Below, in pieces: positions 30,556-39,440 of a DNA stretch of 64,000 nucleotides. Position 1 is the first letter of the stretch. The number at the start of each line of letters is the position of its first letter. The notes under the pieces are model-generated. The model did not search any database. It was not told the DNA's origin and was given only the letters and a program-made list of their open reading frames with translations. The translations under genes and the position numbers were made by a program. Origin of the DNA: Melioribacteraceae bacterium (GTDB taxonomy: Bacteria > Bacteroidota > Ignavibacteria > Ignavibacteriales > Melioribacteraceae); assembly GCA_030584085.1 (NCBI GenBank), contig CP129490.1:2575511-2639510 (forward strand), written 5' to 3'.

Positions 30556-31863
30556 TCACTTGAAAGTTCTACTCAAAATATATTTTGGTGCGTATAAGGT
30601 TAACGAAACTCCTCTAACAATCATAAAACTTATCATCGCTAACCATAAAGCATCGTTTCCAAGTATGTCAACTGTAAGGTAATAAATCGGAAGATAGAAA
30701 ATTAGTACGCTTAACAACATTGAATTTCTCATCGGTTTAGTCGCTGTCGCTCCAATGAAAACTCCATCCCATATATAACAAATTGAATTTGTTAGCGGAG
30801 CAAGCAATGTCCAAATAAAATAGGCTGAAGCTAAATTAATTATTTCAGTCTTATCCGTATAAAACGCCAAAATTTCTCTATCGAGAAAGAAATAGATAAT
30901 TGTGAGAATTACCCCAAGTCCAATTCCCCAAATGAAAGAGTATTTAATTGCTGATTGCAATTTTTGTTTATTACCTGCACCGATATATTTACCGACTAAA
31001 CTTTCTGCTGCAAAAGCGAAACCATCAACACCGTACGAAAGAATCATCCAAAGTTGAAGAAGTATAGTATTCGCGGCAAGAATTTCTGTTCCTAACTCCG
31101 CAGAAACTGCTGTGAAAAATGTAAATGCAAAAATCAATGAGAGAGTTCGCAAGAAAATATCAAAATTAACTGAGAAGAATTTTTTGATTGGTTCTACATC
31201 CGTAATTTTCTTAATAATTAACGCTGCAGTAAATTCTCTATACTTTTTTAGGTAAAGAAATATCGCAAGTATTAATCCGAGGTACTGAGCAAATACTGTC
31301 CCAAGAGCAACGCCATCGACATTCATTCCATATCCATAAATAAACAAAAAATTGAATCCGATGTTCAAAACATTTACAACTACAGTTAATATTAACGGAT
31401 ACTTTGCATTTTGCATTCCAAGAAACCAACCATGGAATGCATATAGACCTAAAGTTGCGGGAGCCGCGAAAATTCTTATATCAAAATAATCTCTTGCATA
31501 TTTTTCTACTTCCGGTTCTGTGGTAACCAGATAAAAGCTAATCTCTTTTATAAAATATTGTAATCCGAAAATCAAAATAGCTGCTGCAAAAGCAACAGAT
31601 AAAGATCTTGCAAGAACGAGAATTATTTCTTCATCATTTTTTTTACCGAATGCTTGTGCGGTGAGACCTGTGGTTCCCATTCTAAGAAAACCAAAACCCC
31701 AGTAAACAAAATTGAATATCATTGAACCTATTGCTATTGCACCCAGGTATGACACTTTTTCAAGATGACCAACAATAGCCGTATCAACCGAGCTTAACAG
31801 CGGGACGGATAGATTGCTAAGAATATTAGGAATTGCAAGACGAAGTATTTTCTTGTTCATCAC
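30556..31863 (-). CDS. MATE family multidrug/organic cation exporter (DinF-like)
   Basis: 435 residues, 12 transmembrane helices in two six-helix halves. The opening LRLAIPNILSNLSVPLLSSVDTAIVGHL and the GTTGLTAQAFGKKNDEE segment are the MATE signature; the second half has GVDGFAFAAESLVGKYIGAGN. The DinF branch is the closest type. It exchanges drugs or cations for sodium or protons across the inner membrane. It starts 3 nt after proC. Confidence 0.93.
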   Translation of the reverse strand: MMNKKILRLAIPNILSNLSVPLLSSVDTAIVGHLEKVSYLGAIAIGSMIFNFVYWGFGFLRMGTTGLTAQAFGKKNDEEIILVLARSLSVAFAAAILIFGLQYFIKEISFYLVTTEPEVEKYARDYFDIRIFAAPATLGLYAFHGWFLGMQNAKYPLILTVVVNVLNIGFNFLFIYGYGMNVDGVALGTVFAQYLGLILAIFLYLKKYREFTAALIIKKITDVEPIKKFFSVNFDIFLRTLSLIFAFTFFTAVSAELGTEILAANTILLQLWMILSYGVDGFAFAAESLVGKYIGAGNKQKLQSAIKYSFIWGIGLGVILTIIYFFLDREILAFYTDKTEIINLASAYFIWTLLAPLTNSICYIWDGVFIGATATKPMRNSMLLSVLIFYLPIYYLTVDILGNDALWLAMISFMIVRGVSLTLYAPKYILSRTFK

Positions 31864-31866
31864 AAA

Positions 31867-32682
31867 TTAATCAGTTGAATAAAGTGTCTTAGCTTTTTCA
31901 GCCGAGACTGTAATCCCTTTTATTAACGATGAACTAAATCCATGATGTTCCATTTGATTTAAACCGGCAATTGTACATCCCATTGGGGTTGTAACTTTAT
32001 CAACTTCTCGTTCAGGATGATTTTTGTCTATTATTAACATTGACGCTGCACCCTTTGCAGTTTGTGCCGCCATGAACAATGCTTCTTCAGCATGAAAACC
32101 AATTTCAATTCCGCCTTGCGAGGCTGCTCTTACAGCTCTTAAGAAGAATGCAGTTCCGCATGCACACAAAGCGGTTGCCGGAACCATCAATTCTTCCTTA
32201 ATTACAATTGTTTCACCAAGATTATTGAACAGTTCAACAGCAAGATCACACGCCCTTCTATCTTTCTCATCAGAAGATATGCATGTCATCGATTCACGAA
32301 TTGCTATTGCTGTATTCGGCATTACTCTAACTACACGAATATTTTTACCAAACAATTTTTTTATCTGTTTTATTGAAACGCCGGAAACGATCGAAAAAAT
32401 TATATGTCTTCGTGGGTTCACCAAATTCTTTATTTCAGAAATAAGCGAATTTAACTGTTGAGGAGTAACAGCAATTACAATAACGGAAGAATTCTTCACC
32501 GCTTCGACATTATTTGTAGATATATTAAAACCTTCCTTACGTGCATCAGATATAGCAGTTTTATTTCTTCGAGTAATTAGAATATCGCCCTTCTTGATTT
32601 TACCGGATGAACTCAGGCCTCTTGCTATCGCAAATCCAATATTACCACCGCCGAGTATTGCAATCTTATTTTGATTATTCAT
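31867..32682 (-). CDS. proC: Pyrroline-5-carboxylate reductase
   Basis: 271 residues, the last step of proline synthesis (NAD(P)H-dependent). The Rossmann loop GGGNIGFAIARGL is at residues 11-23; RVMPNTAIAIRESMTCIS and the C-terminal PMGCTIAGLNQMEHHGFSSSLIKGI helix (active-site region) match ProC. Nine nt after the symporter gene and 3 nt before MATE, so probably co-transcribed. Confidence 0.96.
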   Translation of the reverse strand: MNNQNKIAILGGGNIGFAIARGLSSSGKIKKGDILITRRNKTAISDARKEGFNISTNNVEAVKNSSVIVIAVTPQQLNSLISEIKNLVNPRRHIIFSIVSGVSIKQIKKLFGKNIRVVRVMPNTAIAIRESMTCISSDEKDRRACDLAVELFNNLGETIVIKEELMVPATALCACGTAFFLRAVRAASQGGIEIGFHAEEALFMAAQTAKGAASMLIIDKNHPEREVDKVTTPMGCTIAGLNQMEHHGFSSSLIKGITVSAEKAKTLYSTD

Positions 32683-32691
32683 TTTGAATTC

Positions 32692-33906
32692 CTACTCAAT
32701 ATTTAAAGTTTCGCCTTCTGTTTTAGCAATCACAACTGCACCGCAACTATCACTCCAAACGTTAACAGTGGTTCGGAACATATCCAGAATTCTGTCGACG
32801 GCTAAGATCATTCCAATTCCTTCAAGTGGTAATCCGACTGCTGAGAGAACGACTGCCATCATAACCAGCCCCGCCATTGGGATTCCGGCTGCTCCTATAG
32901 AAGCAAGAAGAGCAGTTATTACAACTATTACCTGCTGCAAAATTGTTAAATCGAATCCATATGCTTGAGCAATAAACATAACCGCCACGCATTCATATAA
33001 AGCAGTTCCATCCATGTTAATTGTGGCGCCAAGCGGTAATGTAAAACTTGTAACTTTATTTGAGACACCGGAATTATGTTCGACAGCTTCCATTGTAAGC
33101 GGTAAAGTTGCATTTGAAGAAGATGTAGAAAATGCAGTAAGCAAAGGGGTAGTCATAGCTTTAAAATGTTCAAATGGTTTAACCCTACCAAAAATTTTTA
33201 CTATCATCGGTAAAGTGACCATGCTATGAATAGAGAGTGCCAATAAAACTGCAACCATATAAACTCCCAAGCTAGCTGCAACTTCAATTAAGTTATGTGT
33301 AGTTGCAACCTGTTTAGCTACAATTCCCAAAATTCCAAGCGGTGTAAACTTTATTATGAACATTGTTATCTTCATCATCACTTCAAAAGTCGATGAGAAA
33401 AAATCTGTAAGCAATGATTGATATTTTTCTTCCACGCGTGTGATAAAATATCCAAATAATAATGCGAAGAAAATTATCGAAAGCATATCTCCATTTGTAA
33501 ATGAAGTAAATACATTATCCGGGATGATTTTGAGAAGTGTATCACCAAAAGAATCTTGTGCAATATCCAAACCTTCGACTTGCTGACTTAAACCGAGGTC
33601 AGCGCCAATACCAGGTTTTAGTATATTAACAAAAAATAAACCGGTTACTATTGCAAACAAACTTGTTGACATGTAATAAATCATTGTCTTAGCACCAAGT
33701 CGACCAAGGCTGCTTGCATTACCAATATTTGTAACCCCGGAAATTATGGAACTAAGAATTAACGGTACAATTACCATTTTCAAAGCACGCAGAAATAAAT
33801 CTCCCATCCACGCCACATATTCATAGTATTCTGGTATTGACAAACCATATATTATCCCAATTATTAATGCGATTAGTATTTGCCAATGTAATTTCAATTT
33901 GAGCAT
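32692..33906 (-). CDS. gltP: Dicarboxylate/amino-acid:cation symporter (DAACS family)
   Basis: 404 residues with the glutamate-transporter fold. Hairpin 1 has the serine-rich STSSSNATLPLTMEA, TM7 carries GATINMDGTALYE (the NMDGT cation site), and hairpin 2 has ASIGAAGIPMAG; TM8 reads AVDRILDMFRTTVNVWSDS with the substrate-binding Asp/Arg. It takes up glutamate, aspartate or C4-dicarboxylates with protons or sodium. Which substrate is not decided by sequence. Confidence 0.93.
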   Translation of the reverse strand: MLKLKLHWQILIALIIGIIYGLSIPEYYEYVAWMGDLFLRALKMVIVPLILSSIISGVTNIGNASSLGRLGAKTMIYYMSTSLFAIVTGLFFVNILKPGIGADLGLSQQVEGLDIAQDSFGDTLLKIIPDNVFTSFTNGDMLSIIFFALLFGYFITRVEEKYQSLLTDFFSSTFEVMMKITMFIIKFTPLGILGIVAKQVATTHNLIEVAASLGVYMVAVLLALSIHSMVTLPMIVKIFGRVKPFEHFKAMTTPLLTAFSTSSSNATLPLTMEAVEHNSGVSNKVTSFTLPLGATINMDGTALYECVAVMFIAQAYGFDLTILQQVIVVITALLASIGAAGIPMAGLVMMAVVLSAVGLPLEGIGMILAVDRILDMFRTTVNVWSDSCGAVVIAKTEGETLNIE

Positions 33907-33921
33907 AATAATTCCAATTAA

Positions 33922-35049
33922 TTATAAAAGATTACTAACAATCTCATCACATAATGAGTAGCCCTTCGGACTAAATTTAATAAAATTATCCTCTAATACT
34001 AAGAAACCATCTGAACTGTATTTATTAATTAATTCTTCCTTTTGAGTTAACCAGTTCCCGTCAAAATTACTTTTGTAATCATTTATATCTATTCCTTTAC
34101 TTCTCAATGCTAACATAACGTATTCATCATGCCGCTGATCAGAAGTAAGTATTTCTGATCCGGCAATCGGTGAACCATTTTTCATTTTTTCTATATAAAA
34201 GTTTAACGATGAGTAATTCCACCAACGCTGTGAATTTATAAACGAATGTGCGGAAGTACCAAAACCGAGATAATCATGGTACCTCCAATATACGTTATTG
34301 TGCATACACTCCAATCCATCTTTAGCAAAGTTTGAAACTTCGTATTGCTTAAATCTTTTTTCTTCAAGTTGACTGATTGTGAATTCATAAAGATTAGCGT
34401 CATGATCGGAATCTTGCATTTGAACTTTACCATCAAGAACCATTTTATTGAGTATTGTTCCCTTCTCAAGAATTAAGCTATAGGCAGAAATATGTTTAAT
34501 CGGAAGAGATGTGGCGATCTGAAGATTCTCATTCCAAATTTCTTTTGTTTGATTTGGCAAGTTGAATATTAAATCTATTGATATATTTTCAAAACCAGCA
34601 TCTGCAGACGAATATACTGTATCAATTGCAGTTTTAGAATCATGTATTCTAGTTAGAAATTTTAGTTCACTTTCATTAAAGGATTGGATGCCGATACTTA
34701 TTCTATTTATTCCAACTGATTTGAAAGCTTGCAGTTTATCTTTTGTCACCGTACCGGGATTCGTTTCTAGAGTAACTTCCACATCTTTACGTACATCGAA
34801 TTTTACCTTGATTGATTCTATTATACGCCCGATATAATCCGGCTCCATGAATGAAGGAGTACCACCACCAAAAAAAATAGAAATTATTTCTCTGCCGGAT
34901 GAATGTTCCAGACTTCTAAGTTCTATTTCTTTAAGTAAAGCATCCAAATAATTTTTTACATTATCATAGTTTATTATAGAATAGAAATCACAATAAATAC
35001 ATTTGTGATCACAAAAAGGAATATGAATATAAATTGCGGTTTGCTTCAC
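33922..35049 (-). CDS. hemW: Radical SAM heme chaperone HemW
   Basis: 375 residues. The iron-sulfur triad is Cys13, Cys17, Cys20 in CDHKCIYCDF; the extra Phe after the last cysteine is typical for this family. FFGGGTPSFM and the C-terminal DYLGFGTSAHSF and HDEYVMLALRSKGID segments match HemW rather than HemN. It is thought to insert heme into respiratory enzymes. Follows a terminator, so begins a new transcription unit. Confidence 0.92.
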   Translation of the reverse strand: MKQTAIYIHIPFCDHKCIYCDFYSIINYDNVKNYLDALLKEIELRSLEHSSGREIISIFFGGGTPSFMEPDYIGRIIESIKVKFDVRKDVEVTLETNPGTVTKDKLQAFKSVGINRISIGIQSFNESELKFLTRIHDSKTAIDTVYSSADAGFENISIDLIFNLPNQTKEIWNENLQIATSLPIKHISAYSLILEKGTILNKMVLDGKVQMQDSDHDANLYEFTISQLEEKRFKQYEVSNFAKDGLECMHNNVYWRYHDYLGFGTSAHSFINSQRWWNYSSLNFYIEKMKNGSPIAGSEILTSDQRHDEYVMLALRSKGIDINDYKSNFDGNWLTQKEELINKYSSDGFLVLEDNFIKFSPKGYSLCDEIVSNLL

Positions 35050-35139
35050 TAATAAGAGTGTAATTTATTTCTATTGATTTGCAAATGTAATACAATAAAC
35101 GATAAGAAGTAATTTGATATGTATAATTTTATGTCGAGT

Positions 35140-35170
35140 AAAAAAAATGGGCCGGTGATAAGCCGACCCA
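35140..35170 (-). terminator. Rho-independent terminator of the exported barrel gene
   Basis: Minus-strand stem TGGGTCGG / CCGGCCCA (8 bp including one G-U wobble), seven-base loop, then eight T. Starts 12 nt after the stop of the 35182-36228 gene. Confidence 0.88.
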
Positions 35171-35181
35171 CAAAAAACAAT

Positions 35182-36228
35182 CTATAAAACTCCGAAAGAC
35201 AACCCGGCGGTAATTGTTCCGCTTTTAGCTGCTTTATAATCAATGTTAAGATTAACAACTGCTAACTTAAATGAAAGACCGGCAGTAAATCCAACTGAGT
35301 TTTTACCATCGATGTCAAACTCTACTTTTACATCTTGTGGTCCAACTGGTGTGTCATAATTGTAATTATAACTTACTGTTGTCGTAGAACTTTCGGTTGT
35401 CAAGCCAAGGTAAGGTGTAACAGCAAAAACTCCACCAAATGTTTTGCTTGCATAAAGTCCAAATTGAGTTGCGTTACTTTCAAAAATATCTCCGACAGTT
35501 AGTTTTTGATAGTAACCACCGACACTCAGATCAACTGGCAATTTGTCTTGAAACCATACATTTGTGTTGTGGATTAAACCAAAACCAAAAAATTCGAATT
35601 TGCCAAGATCTTCAATATCCAAAGATGGAAACCATCTCAATACGAGATTTGTCCCCATTACAGTACCAAGTGTTAATTGAATATTAGCCGATGGTAAAAG
35701 CGTTAATCCATCAAGATAACCGTAAACATCTTCAATAACTTCTTCATAAGGTTGAACTTGTTGACCACCAACAGTTCCGCCGCCGAATCTTACTTTAAAA
35801 TATTCATTTTCGGAACCAATAATTGTAGGTCCGCTAAATGTTACATCCCAATATTTTGAAAGTAACTCAGATTTTGCCGATTGATAACCGGGGGAACCGG
35901 GATTAATTCCAGAGTTTGCAAGAATAGCATCAGCTTGTTGAGAATTATATCTAAATGAACCACTTGAAGAAAAAGTTTCGTCATCGGATGAAAAAAATGT
36001 TCCGGTACCTACAACTCTCAATCTAGCTGTAAATCCAAATTTCACCGGAGCAGGTGGATAAGCGAACCAGCCGGAATTTAAATTAGAACCGAAACCACTT
36101 GTGATTGGTGCTACATATGCAGACGCTGCATCAGCAGAAAGATTTGAAAGTGTTTCATCCAAATTTTGTGATTTAATTGAGACAGCTAAAAATAGTACTG
36201 ACAATAAAAGGATGTATCTTTTTTTCAT
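35182..36228 (-). CDS. Exported beta-barrel-like protein, DUF6588-like, function unknown
   Basis: 348 residues with an N-terminal signal peptide (ILLLSVLFLAVSIKSQ). The mature part starts with a Ser/Ala-rich segment, then GWFAYPPAPVKFGFTARLRVVGTG and alternating strands with many Gly and aromatic residues, ending in a strand that closes with GLSFGVL. The layout fits an outer-membrane barrel and resembles DUF6588 in Bacteroidota. It lies downstream of recN and ends at a strong terminator. No activity can be named. Confidence 0.75.
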   Translation of the reverse strand: MKKRYILLLSVLFLAVSIKSQNLDETLSNLSADAASAYVAPITSGFGSNLNSGWFAYPPAPVKFGFTARLRVVGTGTFFSSDDETFSSSGSFRYNSQQADAILANSGINPGSPGYQSAKSELLSKYWDVTFSGPTIIGSENEYFKVRFGGGTVGGQQVQPYEEVIEDVYGYLDGLTLLPSANIQLTLGTVMGTNLVLRWFPSLDIEDLGKFEFFGFGLIHNTNVWFQDKLPVDLSVGGYYQKLTVGDIFESNATQFGLYASKTFGGVFAVTPYLGLTTESSTTTVSYNYNYDTPVGPQDVKVEFDIDGKNSVGFTAGLSFKLAVVNLNIDYKAAKSGTITAGLSFGVL

Positions 36229-36280
36229 TACTTCCTCATGTTGTGAATTAATTTCAAATTTATGCGAAATAGTTTTAATA

Positions 36281-37987
36281 TCACTTGACGCTCATCAACT
36301 CTTTTGCACTTTTTAAATTAGCTTCGGTTATATTTTCGCCACCAAGTAATTTTGCAACTTCATGAATTTGTTCGTCTTCAGATAATAATTTAATCGATGT
36401 TGATGATCTATTTTCTTTTTCAATTTTCTGCACAAAATAATGATGATCGGCTAAACCTGCAATTTGTGGTAAATGAGTAATTGCAATTATCTGATGATGC
36501 CTTGATAATTCTTTTAATGATTGTCCGACTTTTTGAGCAATTCTACCGCTCACACCTGTATCAATTTCATCAAAAATTAGTAGCGGCAGTTTATCATTCT
36601 TAGCTAAATTCATTTTCATTGCTAGCATCACACGTGATACTTCACCACCAGATGCCACTTTTTGTAGCGGTTTAACATCTTCACCTAAATTTGTGGAAAG
36701 ATAAAATTCAACTTTATCGGTTCCACGTGGGGTAAATTTAATTTTATTATTATCCAGTAAAATAAAATTTTCATCTGTCAACGAGGGTAACTCCTCATCA
36801 AACTTCACTTCAAAAATCGATTCGTTTATACCAAGATATTTTAGTGATTCTTCAATACCCTTTTTAATTTCTTTGGCGGCTTTTTTTCTCTTTATGGATA
36901 TCTTCTTTGCAGTCTCACCGGCTTTGATTCTAAATTGTTTTAACTCATTTTCATAAATTTTCAATCTTTCATCAAAACCTTCCACCAAGTCAAACTCATC
37001 GCCTATTTTTTTTCTATGTTCAATAACGGCTGAAATCGAACCGCCATATTTTTTCTTAAGCGGGCCAAATGTTCCTAGACGATCTCTAATTTCTTTTAAT
37101 CGTCCGGATTCGAGATCTATATTATCTTTATAACTTCTTACAAAATCTGCTACATCATTAATTTGCGTTAAAGCATTTTTCAGTTCATCTAATTTTTCAA
37201 TGAATGATGAATCAATTTCCGAAAGTTCTTCTATTTGATTTTTTATTTCGCCAAGTTTATCATAAATCGATTCGTCAGATTCGTATAGTTCCGAAAAAAT
37301 TGATGTAGTTAGTTCCAAAAGTCGTTCCGAGTTTTCAAGAATATTCAATTCATTTACTAATTCTTCCTCTTCACCTTCAATGGGATTTACAGAATCGATT
37401 TCTTTAATCTGGAATTCATATAATTCCTTTTTCTCTTTAAGTAACTTTTCTTTTTCCCTTAGTTCTCGAACTTCAGTTAAAATATTTTTTAAATCACTTA
37501 TCTGTTTTTTGAATAAAGAAAGTTCTTCGTCCAATTCGGCAAAATCATCCAGCATTTCTATGTGAGTTTCTTTTCGTAATAATGATTGATGTTCATGTTG
37601 TCCATGCAAATCAACAAGTAAGAAACCGAGTTCTTTTATAAGGTTTAAGGGAACTGGGGTATCATTAATAAAACAACGATTAGTTCCTTTTAGAGAAATT
37701 TCTCTTCTGACGATCATTTCCGGCCAGAAGTCTATATCGTTTTCCTTTAGAATCTCTTCAAGCTTTTTATTTCCTTCAGCTTCAAAAATTCCCTCGACGA
37801 TTGATTTCTCACTTCCTTTACGGACAACTTCGGTTGAAGCTCTATCACCGAGTAGTAAACTCATCGCGTCAATTAAAATTGACTTACCGGCACCGGTTTC
37901 ACCGGTTATAATATTGAGTCCTTTTTCAAACTCAACATTAATTTTTTCAATTAATGCATAATCTTTTATTTGAAGGGATTTTATCAT
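36281..37987 (-). CDS. recN: DNA repair protein RecN
   Basis: 568 residues, an SMC-like ATPase acting on double-strand breaks. Walker A GETGAGKS at 29-36, two coiled-coil arms (about 155-385) around a short hinge, ABC signature VASGGEVSRVMLAMKM and Walker B LPLLIFDEIDTGVSG near the C-terminus, then AITHLPQIAGLADHHY. Length and motif spacing are normal. No SOS box was recognised upstream. Confidence 0.97.
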   Translation of the reverse strand: MIKSLQIKDYALIEKINVEFEKGLNIITGETGAGKSILIDAMSLLLGDRASTEVVRKGSEKSIVEGIFEAEGNKKLEEILKENDIDFWPEMIVRREISLKGTNRCFINDTPVPLNLIKELGFLLVDLHGQHEHQSLLRKETHIEMLDDFAELDEELSLFKKQISDLKNILTEVRELREKEKLLKEKKELYEFQIKEIDSVNPIEGEEEELVNELNILENSERLLELTTSIFSELYESDESIYDKLGEIKNQIEELSEIDSSFIEKLDELKNALTQINDVADFVRSYKDNIDLESGRLKEIRDRLGTFGPLKKKYGGSISAVIEHRKKIGDEFDLVEGFDERLKIYENELKQFRIKAGETAKKISIKRKKAAKEIKKGIEESLKYLGINESIFEVKFDEELPSLTDENFILLDNNKIKFTPRGTDKVEFYLSTNLGEDVKPLQKVASGGEVSRVMLAMKMNLAKNDKLPLLIFDEIDTGVSGRIAQKVGQSLKELSRHHQIIAITHLPQIAGLADHHYFVQKIEKENRSSTSIKLLSEDEQIHEVAKLLGGENITEANLKSAKELMSVK

Positions 37988-38050
37988 ACACGAATATGAA
38001 GTAATTTGGCACTAAAGTTAAAACAAAAAAAACTCATTTTCAGTGCTAAT

Positions 38051-38079
38051 TTGACTTTGAGGGGGTGAAGGTTTATATT
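38051..38079 (+). promoter_or_regulatory. Sigma-70-type promoter of the initiator tRNA gene
   Basis: TTGACT (38051-38056), exactly 17 nt, TATATT (38074-38079), 47 nt upstream of the mature tRNA end. Both hexamers are one base off the E. coli consensus. Position, spacing and the following tRNA make it convincing. Confidence 0.8.
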
Positions 38080-38126
38080 TCGAATCCTATTTTGAAACGA
38101 AATTAAAGTTCTTATAAAAATTACAT

Positions 38127-38199
<73 letters not shown>

Positions 38200-38207
38200 C
38201 AAAAACT

Positions 38208-38244
38208 AAAATCCTCATTCATAAGAATGGGGATTTTTTGTTTT
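38208..38244 (+). terminator. Rho-independent terminator of tRNA-fMet
   Basis: A stem of about 13 bp (38208-38220 with 38225-38237) with loop ATAA and a T-run TTTTTTGTTTT. A T-G wobble at 38215/38230 pairs only in plus-strand RNA, which fixes the direction. Confidence 0.9.
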
Positions 38245-38269
38245 AAAGGAATATTCGATAGGGTTCATC

Positions 38270-38422
38270 CTAATTCATGTTTATATTCGATAACGAAGAG
38301 GAAAGCCAATTAACGAAGGTTGATCCAACCGAATAGATTCCAATAACCGCAATAACTACTCCTATTAACAGTAAAAAAATAATCAAATAATCATCGGTGT
38401 CTAAGTTTGATATGACTTTCAT
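38270..38422 (-). CDS. Small single-pass membrane protein, 50 residues, unknown function
   Basis: ATG at 38422 with GGAG about 8 nt upstream. The product has a short polar N-terminus with the acidic LDTDDY, one transmembrane helix (about 14-33, IIFLLLIGVVIAVIGIYSVG) and a Ser/Asn-rich tail ending NINMN. A proper ribosome site, a clean helix and an isolated position between two convergent/neighbouring units support it as a real gene. It matches no family I know. Confidence 0.6.
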   Translation of the reverse strand: MKVISNLDTDDYLIIFLLLIGVVIAVIGIYSVGSTFVNWLSSSLSNINMN

Positions 38423-38550
38423 AAATCACTCCGAAGTTAATTTTTCAATTTCCCCCCGGAATAATTTGGAATGTAATTTACCTATATGGCAAAAATAATA
38501 TAGCGAATGGATTAACTATGTGCAAGAATGATTTTTGTTAAAGAATTGCT

Positions 38551-39114
38551 TTAAAGTGCTTTTCCTTGGGGCGATTGATCATTTTGGTCAAACAGATCAA
38601 TAATATCTTTTTGATGATCGTCTAGTTTTGTGATGTGTAACTCTGCTTCTCTTCTAAAGAATCCGGCTTCGTTTAGATTCTTATTTAAATCTTGGGCTTT
38701 TGCCAGATCCTTCTTGGCACCCTGATAGTCTTTCTGTTTTAATTTTATAAGACCTCGATTTAGGTAGGCAACATCATAATCTTCTTTTAATAAAATTGCT
38801 TTTGTATAATCGGCTTTAGCTGCTTCGTAGTTCTTTAATTCTTCATGTAATTTGGCACGTTGAAAATATAGTCTTTCCATGTGAGGTTTAAGCTTAAGAG
38901 CATGATTAATATCTTCTATTGCACCTTCAAAATCTTTTGAGTAAGATTTGTAAAAACTGCTGCTTAGCAATTCCTCGAAATCATCTATCTCTGGTTTCTT
39001 GTTGAAATCGAACTGCTTAAGAAATTTCTTCTTTTTATAGTAAAGAAATATAGACAGAAATATAATCGCGAGTACTAAAGCTGTCCCAAATATTTGTAAT
39101 AGAATAACTTCCAT
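38551..39114 (-). CDS. Membrane-anchored TPR-repeat protein
   Basis: 187 residues: one N-terminal transmembrane helix (4-26) then a basic stretch and three tetratricopeptide repeats (about 50-155), each with the typical spacing of Ala, Gly and Tyr, such as YDVAYLNRGLIKLKQKDYQGAKKDLAKA. TPR stacks bind partner proteins; the partner here is unknown. Isolated on both sides by intergenic stretches of 128 and about 320 nt. Confidence 0.85.
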   Translation of the reverse strand: MEVILLQIFGTALVLAIIFLSIFLYYKKKKFLKQFDFNKKPEIDDFEELLSSSFYKSYSKDFEGAIEDINHALKLKPHMERLYFQRAKLHEELKNYEAAKADYTKAILLKEDYDVAYLNRGLIKLKQKDYQGAKKDLAKAQDLNKNLNEAGFFRREAELHITKLDDHQKDIIDLFDQNDQSPQGKAL

Positions 39115-39252
39115 CTTGTCCGATTTAATATTGAGTTGGAATATAATGAGAAAGATATAAATAGCAAACGTGAAATATCACATTAGAACAGAATCAACTT
39201 ATGAAATCGGGAGGAATACCGGTAATTATTACTTATTTTAAAATGGTAATAG

Positions 39253-39347
39253 TTGCACATTATTGTACAAATGTTAACAAAAAATCAGCAGACTAAAATA
39301 AAAATGATGATTTTGAGTGAAAACTTGCTTGGCACTTTTCTTGTTAA
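39253..39347 (+). promoter_or_regulatory. Candidate sigma-54 promoter with an upstream palindrome
   Basis: TTGGCAC (39329-39335), 5 nt, TTGTTA (39341-39346): a -24/-12 element with full TGGCAC and the correct GG-N10-G spacing; the usual -12 GC reads GT. About 90-100 nt upstream of the predicted start (near 39356) is an inverted repeat TTGCACA-TTAT-TGTACAA (39253-39270, 6 of 7 paired), at the distance where enhancer-binding activators sit. No gene follows on this strand, only the hairpin pair below. Confidence 0.5.
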
Positions 39348-39355
39348 CTATAGAG

Positions 39356-39437
39356 AAAGCACCCTCAGAAAAAATTAGTGGTTCCCTCCCACTAACATGA
39401 TGCCCTTAAAGGTGAGTCCAAAGACTCACCTTTTCTT
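39356..39437 (+). ncRNA. Candidate small RNA, about 80 nt, with two hairpins
   Basis: From the predicted sigma-54 start: a short leader, then a perfect 7-bp hairpin (39375-39381 with 39389-39395) with loop TTCCCTC, a 15-nt single-stranded part, and a terminator hairpin (39411-39430) with a T-rich tail. The loop and adjacent bases form a CU-rich TTCCCTCCC block, complementary to GGAGG-type ribosome-binding sites. No start codon of use and no longer frame is present. Transcription has not been shown; everything is motif-based. Confidence 0.45.
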
Positions 39438-39440
39438 TTA
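39411..39440 (+). terminator. Rho-independent terminator (stronger in plus direction)
   Basis: GGTGAGT (39411-39417), loop CCAAAG, ACTCACC (39424-39430), then TTTTCTTTTA. In the minus direction only TTT follows the stem, so it best serves a plus transcript, though it may also end the dsrE-like mRNA whose stop codon lies at 39438. Confidence 0.75.
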
